The position numbers and the translations under genes were made by a program. Source: Isohypsibius dastychi (lineage: Eukaryota; Tardigrada; Eutardigrada; Parachela; Isohypsibiidae). From it: DNA of 11,262 bases. Numbering within the stretch: the first letter of the stretch is position 1; each line of letters begins with the position of its first letter. The stretch lies in the NCBI GenBank assembly GCA_034696485.1, contig JAQIWT010001337.1, positions 1-11,262 of the forward strand. Reading direction: 5' to 3'. The notes beneath the pieces were generated by a model that was given only the letters and a program-made list of their open reading frames with translations, was not told the DNA's origin and made no database searches. Of the stretch, positions 1-9,400 are shown in pieces.

Positions 1-74
1 GACACTATTTTTCTTCAGTTATATCTTCGGCTGAGTTCATCTTTGATACCGAAGCAATGCTTGAGCTCTTGTTT

Positions 75-80
75 TTTAAT
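75..80 (-). terminator. Poly(A) signal of the PRDX4-type gene
   Basis: ATTAAA on the minus strand, about 60 nt past the peroxiredoxin stop codon. It is the common one-base variant of AATAAA and lies at a normal distance for a short 3' UTR. Assigned by motif and position only. Confidence 0.5.
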
Positions 81-139
81 TCGTCGATAAAAGAGAACAA
101 TATGAAGCGGAAATGAAGTTGTAAAGAATGAGTGCGGAA

Positions 140-1441
140 TTAGAGTTTCTGATCACCGTCTGTTCCGGGATGACGCTGGAAATATTCCTTGCTCTGACTT
201 GGATTAGGAATGATGGTATCCTAACCGGAAAAAGTCTTTTCAATGAACAAAAAGAGGAAGTCTTTGAGTTCTCACCTGACCAGGTTTCCACCCGGCTGGA
301 CACACTTCGCCATGTTTATCTGCAAGGTAGTAAGTACAATACAAAAAAAAACATTTCTGTGTAACCGCGGTGTCACGAACCAGTGTACTGGAATGCTTGG
401 ATCAGTCGCACAGTCTCATCGACGCTTCTTCCAACAGGCAAGTCATTCATTGTGATTTGCCGTAAAACGCCCTTTCCGTCGATAATGAAAAGACCACGAA
501 GCGTGTGCCCGGCATCTTCGAGGTAGACTCCGTAATCTTTCGACAACTGATGCGTAAGATCCGAAAGCAGCGATATTTTGACGGGTCCTAAGCCGCCATC
601 ACGACGAGGTGTTTTTATCCTGAAAAAAATGAATGTATAAAAAGATTGTAATTTAGAGTTGTTTGCGAACCATGCGAGATGAGTGAAGTGAGAATCGACG
701 GAAACAGCAAGAACTTCGGTGTTTAGTGCCCGGAATTCGGCGATGCGATCTGAGAAAGCTGTGATTTCCGTGGGACAGACCTAACCGGGCAACGAAACAA
801 CATTTAGTAATTACCAACAGCGAAATGATTACCGCAAGTTCACTCATGTAAAAAACTAGGAGATCAACACCCTTGAGTTGTACTGTAATAGTTCGAAATC
901 GGAGTTGCTCAAGTTTTAGAAAGGTCACTTACGAATGTGAAATCCAGTGGGTAAAAAAGAAGGATGACGTATTTTCCTTTGAAGTCAGAAAGGCTGACGT
1001 CTCTAAAACAAAACAGGCGGATAATTCCTGACAAAAATCTTGAAATCAATTTCGATGAGCACGGACTTGAACTCGCCGTTGACAACTGCAGTTACTCCCG
1101 AAAAAGAAGGCGCCGGTTTTCCAACTGCAAATAAATACAAAATGTACGTGTAATTTTAAGCTGCCAAAAATCGCCCAATCGTAAACGCATCTTACTTTGA
1201 GCTTTGCTTCCGGTTAGAGAATGTTCCCACACTCGAGAGCCGGCTGGAAAGCAAGATTGTTCTGTACTTGTACGTTGAAACAATAGAAAATACAAAGCAA
1301 GCAGACAGTTATGAGTTTGTTATCATATTCACCAGGATAAACCTCGCCTCCTGCATACGAATTGCAAGTTCCTCCATCTGAACCGGAGCCATAGACTTTG
1401 GATCCGAAGATTAAAATCAAACCCGCAACGTGGAGGTACAT
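140..1441 (-). CDS. Prdx4: Secretory/ER typical 2-Cys peroxiredoxin, PRDX4 class
   Basis: Thiol peroxidase that reduces H2O2; in this class it acts in the ER or is secreted and can feed oxidative protein folding. Coding exons: 1333-1441, 1196-1243, 1067-1124, 933-1002, 671-780, 381-619, 276-319, 140-220, totalling 759 nt and 252 residues. The first ~18 residues are hydrophobic and look like a signal peptide. Next come [11 protein letters not shown] (Cys26) and SKAQIGKPAP, the PRDX4-specific N-terminal extension that cytosolic 2-Cys enzymes lack. Peroxidatic Cys97 lies in FTFVCPTEI (codon 775-777) and resolving Cys218 in GEVCPAGW (codon 300-302). GGLG (140-143) and YF (239-240), the motifs linked to hyperoxidation sensitivity, are both intact. 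The C-terminus DQKL is not a standard KDEL signal. The ATG at 1441 is preferred because the spliced leader has an in-frame TAA upstream. Family very sure; exact signal cleavage not determined. Confidence 0.95.
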
Positions 1442-1449
1442 TTCTACTC

Positions 1450-1598
1450 CTAAAATGGAACAAAATTGTAATCCAGCAAAACTACCGTATGCATCAGCTG
1501 TTTCCGTGTGCGTCGCTGCACTTCTCCACAGTTTTTCCAGAATAAATCACATCACTATTATTCCACAGAGCAGGTTATTTCCAGCAATGTACACTTAC
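1450..1598 (-). other. Probable 5' UTR intron of the PRDX4-type gene
   Basis: On the minus strand a consensus donor, CAG followed by GTAAGT (1593-1598), and an acceptor ATTTTAG (ending at 1450) flank 149 nt. The downstream exon would begin 8 nt before the ATG at 1441. Joining the exons puts an in-frame TAA in the leader, so the intron would be non-coding. The acceptor could instead serve trans-splicing of a spliced leader; the sequence cannot separate these. Confidence 0.5.
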
Positions 1599-1735
1599 CT
1601 GATTATGGGACTGATGTCCACAAACGTCGAAATCAAAAAACATCTGATTCTGAACTGGAGTTTCCGGTTTCGAGATAAACACGTCAAACTTGATTGACCT
1701 TATTGAATTACTTTGGTGTAACACATCCTTAATTA

Positions 1736-1753
1736 GGGGGGGGGGGGAGGGGG
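1736..1753 (+). repeat. G12-A-G5 homopurine tract
   Basis: Twelve consecutive G, one A, then five G, in the divergent promoter about 250 bp before the Ras start. It could form a G-quadruplex or other non-B structure. Its exact length is prone to assembly error and polymorphism. Confidence 0.85.
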
Positions 1754-1997
1754 ACGGTAGGTTGTCTAACCATCAGTGAGTTGTGACTTCGGGAGGTTTT
1801 AAGATCTTGTACGAATACTTTTTGTTGACATCCCGCGATTTACGCCATCAGCACGGTTCCAGATTTCGGTGATCTGGCTGCTGCTGAGAGACACAAGCGA
1901 TGCCAGTTTCTACTGACAAGTGGAGCTGCTGCTCTTGAGAAGTCTGAGATTTAGGGAATTCGCCGTTTCCAAACTTTTAATTTTTTCTTCGTTGTGA

Positions 1998-2683
<686 letters not shown>

Positions 2684-3029
2684 GGCTTTTCATTGTGTTT
2701 GATTGTGATTTATTTGTGTAGTTTATTTTGGTGACATGAGAATCATAGCATTTCAAACTTTTCAGTGTTTTACCCGGTCATTTATATCGTCGAAATTTTT
2801 GTTTCATCTTTTGAATTTTGTCTGTGTGACTATGTATTATATCCTTCCTAGCGCTGTGATTCGTAGAAACGTTAGTAAAAGAAATGGAAGTAAAAGAAAT
2901 CGTGGTTGAAAAACTGTAAACCGAATCGGAATTGTATGTTACCAGCTTGTTCCAACCACGCACTTTACCACCGTAGAGAGGTCAGAAACCAACATTTTGA
3001 CAACATTTCTTGTGTTCAGCAAAATAATT

Positions 3030-3035
3030 TTTATT
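3030..3035 (-). terminator. Poly(A) signal of the CLINT1-like gene
   Basis: AATAAA on the minus strand, about 440 nt past the stop codon at 3476-3478. It is the first exact AATAAA on that strand after the stop, so the 3' UTR would be about 450-470 nt. Confidence 0.55.
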
Positions 3036-3206
3036 CAAACAAAAAAATATGATCCAACTGCAGCCGTATCTAGAAAATGTAGAAACCCTGTTAAAATCGG
3101 ACAAAAACAATTTTTAACCCACGACCAATTCGGACAAGAAAAAGTGAATATGATCAATCTTAAAACTAAAAACACTGGTATTGGTGATAAATTATCGAAT
3201 CCAGAT

Positions 3207-3241
3207 AATAAACATTACTCTGCAAGGCCGTTCACAATAAA
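3207..3241 (+). terminator. Candidate Ras poly(A) signals (two AATAAA)
   Basis: Exact AATAAA hexamers at 3207-3212 and 3236-3241 on the plus strand. They are the first I find after the Ras stop, about 525-555 nt downstream, and they lie opposite the 3' UTR of the convergent gene. Ras may use a nearer non-canonical signal instead. Confidence 0.35.
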
Positions 3242-3475
3242 TCACCAAACGGATGCTGTGAGGCAGAATGTGCCTGAGGCTGCGAAGGTGAAGAGAAAAT
3301 GGCGGAATCAAAACCGGTCAAACTGTTTCCTCCAGAAGGCGCCAACAATCCTGGTCGCGGCCCACCAACAACTGGAGCCATGCCTTAAAAATACACATCG
3401 TCAGTTCAAGCAAACTAGAGGTCACTCAAAATCGGGGAATTTGAAAGTCCGAGGTAAAATTAGAATTAGAACATT

Positions 3476-5439
3476 TCATTCACCTGGATGACCTGGACGC
3501 AAGGTTGTCTGAGGCGCGCCGAAATTCTGTGTTTGAAGCTGATTCATGGTCGGAGATAGTGGTTTATTATACTGTTTAGCCAGACTCAGGTCCAAGTCGA
3601 TGTTCAATCCAGAGGATCCCCAGTTACTCGGATTAGCTGCCGGCTTCGCTTGGAACGGCGGTGCAGAATTCATCCCCTGTACCGCAGGTCGCACACCCTG
3701 AAACAAAAACGAGTGAAATGACATTCAGTGTCCAGAAGTCGATATCACGATATCATACCTGACTGAAATTTCCGGCCGATGTGTTAATCTGGTAATTCGC
3801 TGGCGCAGCCACAAAAGGCGCTGCTCCTGAAACGAGTGGTCGAATTTGTCCGGCAGCAGGCTGCTGAAACTGCATGCTCTGGCTTTGTTGCAGATTATAA
3901 AAATTGTTGGGGATGGTCGGAAATTGTGTAGCTGATGTTCCCGGCATCAGCGTTTGAGGAGTTATTGCTGGCATCGTGAGGGAATGAGATATACCAAATT
4001 GCGACGGAAATGGTTGCTGCGACAAAACATTGGTGTTGGTGACTGGCACTCCGGGAGCACTGGCGAAATCTCCAAATTCATCCAACAAATCCACACCAGC
4101 TGAGGTCGAAGATTCGCCCGGTTTGCAAGTCTTTGTAAAGCTGAGCTTGGTCAATCCTTCTATGAAATCATCCGGTGAAGCGTCGTTATTGCTTTTTCCG
4201 TCATTTCGAGCACTCGCAAAATCCGCCCAATCATCACCGGAAGATCCAACCGGTCTACTCACGGGAGCAACAACTGCATCATCGAAATCCGTCAGAAAAT
4301 CCCGATTGTTCGAAGGTGGACGTGGTCGGCTAGCTTCAGTGTCCTGTTTGTTACTACTACCAGCAGAATGCGTTCTTGGACGGGATTGTGAAGTGGACTT
4401 TTCAGAGGCATCCGGTGTAATCCGTCTGCCAATTGGCTTGACCTGCTTTTCTGGCTTGCTTCTGCTCGAAGAACGGTGGTTGCTGTCAGTATCACCTTCC
4501 ACATCGTCGTGATACTCGTTTTTTGGATCGGTCGCTTCGTCATCACTTTCATACTTCCGGGAGGCGGTTGGAGAATCGGTTGGCGACCACGAAGCTCTTT
4601 TATTATGGTCGTTACCGGAATTGTTTCCTGAAATCACAAAATTCGATCTCTGTCTACATTACTGCTTCGAAAAGTAAATAAAATACAAACCTCGTCGAAA
4701 ACGCATATGAGCATCATCCGCAGATAAACCAATATATTTGTCCTTGGTCTTTCTCGCTTTCCGCCTTTCTTCTTTCAAACGTGAATCGTCCTGAAGTAAG
4801 TCGACGATTTCTTTTACTCGGTTCCTCACTGAAAAAAGATACATTACAGCCGCTCACACCACAATAAAGACTTTCGAAAGCACCGTTTATGCCCTGGTCT
4901 TTCCCAATTTCGTCAACAAATTTATAATGCTCCAGGCTTCTCAAATCAAACAAATGCTCTTTTCCAGATGTCACAACACGCTCGGCACCATTCCGGAGCA
5001 TGTATCCCAGCAAAAGTAGGCTCTGAAGAAAACAAACGTTGCCTCAGCGTAGGAAGGAAAATCCGCCAACTTGACAAACTTTGTAAACACGGCGCCAGTC
5101 AGTTTTGTTTTCCACTAGCATTCTTTTCCACAGCATGCTCATAACTTCGTGATAGTGCTCCGCACTGTACGTGTACTGCGAAAGCTCCTGCATCATCGGA
5201 CCAGTTGGGCCCCAAGGATCAGCATTTGTAGCTTCTCGAACTTTCGCTTCGACTTCGGTGTAATTCATCACCATATTCACCCTGAAAACAATCTAGATCC
5301 AATCAACCAGATCAGAATTTCTCAACGCATTTTGCAACTTACACTTGGTCTGCATACTCTCGAATTTTCCCTGCAACAGAATAAAACATACAAATGAATT
5401 CGGAAAAACCTCTTGATTCCAAGATAAACACGTACACAT
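3476..5439 (-). CDS. CLINT1: ENTH-domain clathrin adaptor, epsinR / clathrin interactor 1 class
   Basis: Adaptor that binds phosphoinositide and clathrin/AP-1 and sorts SNAREs on trans-Golgi and endosomal vesicles. Exons 5436-5439, 5343-5370, 5080-5281, 4884-5022, 4691-4828, 3759-4627 and 3476-3697 total 1602 nt, 533 residues. The start MWKIREYADQVVN is typical of the epsinR-type ENTH domain and decides the ATG: exon 1 gives only ATGT, and codon 2 (Trp) is split. ENTH spans about 1-150, with ATNADPWGP, TDWRRVYKSLLLLGYMLRNG and GKDQGINVRNRVKE. A serine/charged linker follows. Acidic-phenylalanine motifs DFLTDFDD (280-287), DDWADFASA (from 302) and DEFGDFASA (from 353) resemble gamma-adaptin/GGA ear ligands. 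Then comes a Q/P/A-rich tail with NWGSSGLNIDLDLSL near the end. No ubiquitin-interacting motif or NPF repeat is visible, which argues against endocytic epsin. All introns are 55-65 nt. Confidence 0.92.
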
Positions 5440-5596
5440 GGCTGCGATCAAGGACGGCGATACCGATAGAATCAGCGGGAACAAACTTTCCCACACGGAT
5501 CACAGAATCGTGAGCTGCGGTTCAGGGGCGAATTCCAAGCACAAAATTATTGTCGACCCAGAGCACTGGTGACATCGCTTGTAGGGGCCAAGAGAT

Positions 5597-5610
5597 TGCA
5601 GACGTCTGCA
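5597..5610. repeat. 14-bp perfect palindrome around GACGTC
   Basis: TGCAGACGTCTGCA reads the same on both strands and contains the bZIP-like core ACGT. It lies about 160 bp upstream of the CLINT1-like start codon, so it could be a promoter element or leader structure. CTGCAGAC recurs in overlapping register just to its right. Confidence 0.7.
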
Positions 5611-5993
5611 GACATCGGCAAACAAATGTGAATCGTTGAACTAGACGAAGCATCAAGTGGAGCACGTTGTCTATTAAGAATTAATCAGCTAGCAGAAAAG
5701 CCATCAGTACCCGAACAGACGACCACGATTGTTGTCGATTTTCCGAGCCTGAGTTGCCACGCAAAACCACGTCTTCAGGTCTCGTAACGGTGCCCAAGCC
5801 GCGGCAAAGGTAGATGTTGAGCTGGTGAGGTTCGTCTCAGCACTTGTGTCGCAGATACGAGCAAGGATGTATAGCACGAAGGCCTTTTTCGTGGGACGAG
5901 CTTCAGCTTTAGCGGAAGAAATACGTAACAACAAGCGAGCGAGTACAACTGGTTTTCAGCTCCGATGAGACGATGGTTCTCTGATGACACGAT

Positions 5994-6007
5994 CCCCCCT
6001 CACCCCC
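5994..6007. repeat. C-rich tract C6-T-C-A-C5
   Basis: Six C, then TCA, then five C on the plus strand (G-rich on the transcribed minus-strand sense). It sits six bases left of an 18-bp palindrome and is the second G/C homopolymer-like tract upstream of a gene in this window. Confidence 0.75.
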
Positions 6008-6013
6008 TTCCAC

Positions 6014-6031
6014 TTACTGGTATACCAGTAA
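6014..6031. repeat. 18-bp perfect palindrome
   Basis: TTACTGGTATACCAGTAA is perfectly self-complementary. Flanking CCACTT (6010-6015) and AAGTGG (6044-6049) form a further, partly overlapping inverted pair. It lies in the interval between the Castor stop and the CLINT1-like start, about 575 bp upstream of the latter. It could be a dimeric factor site or an RNA hairpin. Confidence 0.8.
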
Positions 6032-6190
6032 TCGGATATCGTGAAGTGGTAGTTTCACTTTGAGACCTTTCGAAAAAGCCGTAATCTTTCGTCGCGATTG
6101 ACCGGCACAATCAACTGTAACGTAATCAATCAAATTTCGCCAATTAGTCGCGAACATGGAATATCTGTCGTTTAGTGCATGTATACGGTT

Positions 6191-6196
6191 TTTATA
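6191..6196 (-). terminator. Possible Castor poly(A) signal (TATAAA variant)
   Basis: No AATAAA or ATTAAA was found on the minus strand in the 1 kb after the Castor stop. TATAAA here, about 245 nt downstream, is a known weaker variant. It could equally be a TATA-like motif, so this is a weak call. Confidence 0.2.
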
Positions 6197-6438
6197 GTCT
6201 TTAGTGCCGCTCGTCTCATTATCGGGCGGAGAATAACCACATCAACGTCCGGAAACCATGCTTGCTGACTCGTGAGTGGCAAGGCTGCTGTCGGTATCAC
6301 AGGCTATTATCAGATCCAAACTCGTGAAACAACAAAAGAATCGACATGGATCATGTCAGAAATAAACACAAAACAAACAACGCGAAGATCACTCAGTCTC
6401 GGGTTCGCAGTCCACATTTGAATTCTAGCCGAACATGC

Positions 6439-9400
6439 TCACAGGGATGGCGAGAAACCCTGGGTTACGCCCTGTGAATCAAGCATCTCACCGGTATACC
6501 CGGGATCGTGGCGATATTGGTGCATCTGCATCTGTGACATCGTGTTCACAACAATCGAGCACGTTCTGCAGTGATAATGAGTCTGAAAAACACATTGAAT
6601 GTAGATTCAGGTTGCAGATTGCCGAAAACCTTGTACGGGAGGTCAACCAACCTGGGTGGCATACAGGCAGCTCGCTAAATGACAAGGTGACCGCCAGGAA
6701 AACTTATCGAATCCAGCTGAAAATCGACACAAATGATTAGATGCTGTATGACTTGAATCTCTTTCGAGTTGAAAATATTATCTGAAATGCATGGTTAAAC
6801 TTACTTACCTGCCGAAACTTGACTTGCTTTGCTGTGACCTCTTCTATGGGTGGAGATCTTGGCAGTTTCTGTACACGTGAACGGGCATTTTAGACAGTGT
6901 ACATGACTAGCATTTCTCAGACCGCACTCATCCGACTCGCACTCCACCTGAAATATCAAATAATATTTTGGACCATTCTCAGACACAATTGCACCTTCGT
7001 GAGAATATTTTACAATATTCTGAAAATTACAACAATATTCTGCTGCATATGCTGCTCACTTTAGCCGAATAGCGCCGGAAATCGTTCCCAATAATGGCGG
7101 ACAATCGACGATGCCTTTCCGAATGCCTGCAAAAATTATTACAAGTAAAATACTTATCAAATTTGGCACAGAAATCAAATACCTCATCAACCTAGTCTTA
7201 TCGGAGAAAAACTGTTTACAGTGCTCCTCCAAACAGTGCCAATGTGTCTGTTTTCGAGAAAGCGAGCACGCTTCCCAGTCGCAGTTTTCCGTACACAGAT
7301 ATCTCTGGAACCCTGCAGAAACCCTACATTATAACTATGACAGACTCAGAAATTGAAGTCGTACCGTCAGGAGCTGGCAAAGATGAGCTGGAACCGGCGC
7401 GGCCATTTGGAAGAAACCCGACCGATATAAACTTGATCTTTTTCTGCTTCCGGTTCTCACTGGTTGCAGCTTCATTAGTATCATCTTGACTTTCCGAACT
7501 CTGCGAGGTCTCAGAAACGGATGGTGGTGAGAAACGTCTTGTGGCATGCCCATTCAAATCCAGCTGTCCACACATGACCGGCGAGCTCATACGAGAGCGT
7601 TTCTTGCCGGTTACTTTTTCATTCGATATATTATCCAGGGAAATACTGCGGTTATCATGAACATCGTTTCCGCTATCGCTGCTTTTCGAAGAAGAGCAAG
7701 CAAATTTTGGTGGAGGCGGGGAATTCTCCAGTTTAGGAGAGTTTGCTGCAGACATTGCAGGACTTCCGGATAGCCGATGTTTTTCCTCGTGTGTAGCCAT
7801 TGTATCGTATCTAAAAAAAGTCATTATAAATTATCTCAAAATTTTCGTTTGATTCTTCAGCCACCTGACAAAGGAGTAAAAGCAAGCTGGCCGAACACAG
7901 TGAAAATGGCGAGTGAGTCGGTTGGATGCACAGCTTCCCAGACCACAGTCCACTGCTTGGTCGAAAAATTCGTATCCGGATAGAATTTCTATGTTGTTAT
8001 GGAACTGATCACTGTGAAGGCTCAATATATCCTCGCGTTCTGAAGCAAAATGGCACCGAGGATGTGAACAATGGCAATGCTCCTTGCCTTGATACAGACA
8101 CCAGTTGTAAGAACAACGGGTGGTTTCTAAACACAAAGGACTTCGTTCAAATTTTCAAAACCAAAGCTTCATAGTCTTCTCACTAATCGGTGGCCGATCG
8201 GGAACTTTTGGATACGTTGTCCCATTTAGTGACCTTTCCTGGTTAGGGTAGCTTTGGTAGTTCACGCCTTCACAGCCATTAGACACCATCTAGAAGAACG
8301 TTCAATGTTGAAAAACAGAGAACCCGATCAATCAAGAAATCATTACCCTATGGCCAGACGCAGCTTCTTGCCGGATATCCATAAGGACACCTCCTTTCCC
8401 AAGTTTGAAACTACTGAACATCGCCTGTGGGTTACGTTGAGCATTCGGATTGGATGGATAGACGTGCACGTCGATGACTGGGTTTTTCGGTGGGCGACCT
8501 CGCTTCCTTTTGTATGGCGGATAAGGCAGATGACCATGCGAAAAAGCGGAATCGGCGCCGCCGGAAACTGAAGCCGATAATATTATTTAAAGTTGATATA
8601 AAAATGATCGTCATCTGATTTTACTTGAATTCATGTTTTGAAGTGCTGATTGATAGTCCAATGATAGCTGGTTACCATGTGGATACCGAGGAGGCTGGAA
8701 GTAACGTGGCTCTGGATACAGAGAGTTTCCGTCTTGAAAATTTCCATGCAACGCAATGCCACCAACTGGTTGTGGCATGCTGGGTGACGTGTTTTTGCTG
8801 GAAGCGCAAACGTTTAGGCAACACGACAGAAGGTGTCAAAAACATGGTAGTTCACAAAGAAGTCGCATTACCTTGCCCGAGGTGGTACACGACTATCGAA
8901 GCGGGCGGTTGGTGAACGGTCAGAAAAGCTATTTGCGAGTGATTCCTGTCGTTTTGCGGCTTCCCATAGTTTCAACTTCAGGTCTTGGGCGGATGTCAGC
9001 TGGTCTTCGTCATCCGATGACAAGTTGTAGTTTCTTGAACTTGTAGCTGGTTCATCGTCTTCACTGTCGGAAGCTGGTTGTGAAGAAAACGACAGCGGCG
9101 GATATTGGGACATGACGGGAATTTTGGGGGCAGTCTGGAAAGCCAGAGATGAAGGGACATCAACTTTGTCGTGTTTTCGTTTATGGGCGTGTAACTGAGC
9201 GCTTGATGTGAATACGTAGCGGCATCCTGCAAATTAAATTGAAAAGGTCACCAGTTGGTTTGAGTGTCGTCATTATTTCTCATTTTTACAGAAAATATTC
9301 ATCAGGTGAACAATCGCACGAGAATCGTTCTACTGAAAAATTAAAAACAAGAAAAGGATTTCCCGAAAAAACTGGTTCAATGTTACCTCCGAACTGTTAA

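Larger units (their letters stand above)
2684..3475. other. Convergent 3' region between Ras and the CLINT1-like gene
   Basis: About 790 bp, AT-rich, lying between two stop codons that face each other. It should hold the Ras 3' UTR (plus) and the CLINT1-like 3' UTR (minus). Candidate poly(A) signals on the two strands are placed so that the transcripts would overlap. A 164-codon plus-strand reading frame (2997-3491) is open here, but its lysine/asparagine/arginine-rich product has no recognisable domain. I see no exon of either neighbour. Confidence 0.6.
5440..6438. other. Gene-free interval: Castor 3' UTR and CLINT1-like upstream region
   Basis: About 1 kb between two minus-strand genes. 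The right part should be the Castor 3' UTR and the left part the promoter and 5' leader of the CLINT1-like gene. The longest open frame, 5704-5934 on the minus strand (76 codons), matches nothing I know and has no conserved motif. Two perfect palindromes and a C-rich tract stand out. No tRNA, rRNA or transposase is visible. Confidence 0.6.

Noticed and set aside
1092-1295. Alternative peroxiredoxin start at 1295 (MYFLLFQR...)
   Set aside because: It reads through the intron 1244-1332. Splicing 1333 to 1243 instead gives the YAGG-type PRDX4 extension, an exact family match.
1398-1697. Plus-strand 99-codon open frame in the divergent promoter
   Set aside because: It overlaps the peroxiredoxin first exon on the opposite strand, shows no domain and has no supporting splice or promoter structure.
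4030-4512. Plus-strand 160-codon open frame
   Set aside because: It is the mirror of the large CLINT1-like exon 3759-4627, whose minus-strand frame carries the family motifs; low-complexity serine-rich coding often leaves an open antisense frame.
3476-5439. Endocytic epsin (EPN1-type) identity for the ENTH gene
   Set aside because: No ubiquitin-interacting motifs or NPF repeats are seen; the MWKIRE start and the DEFGDF/DDWADF motifs fit epsinR/CLINT1.
6717-6808. Castor final exons starting at the nearer acceptor around 6785
   Set aside because: That frame soon meets a stop with no finger. The acceptor at 6717 joins to GFDKF and CHLASCLY, completing finger 9.
8127-8183. Alternative donor GTTTTG downstream in the Castor transcript, giving a 35-nt intron
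   Set aside because: Its phase does not match the next exon and would create a stop. The donor GTGAGA at 8183 gives the right phase and leads straight into finger 5.
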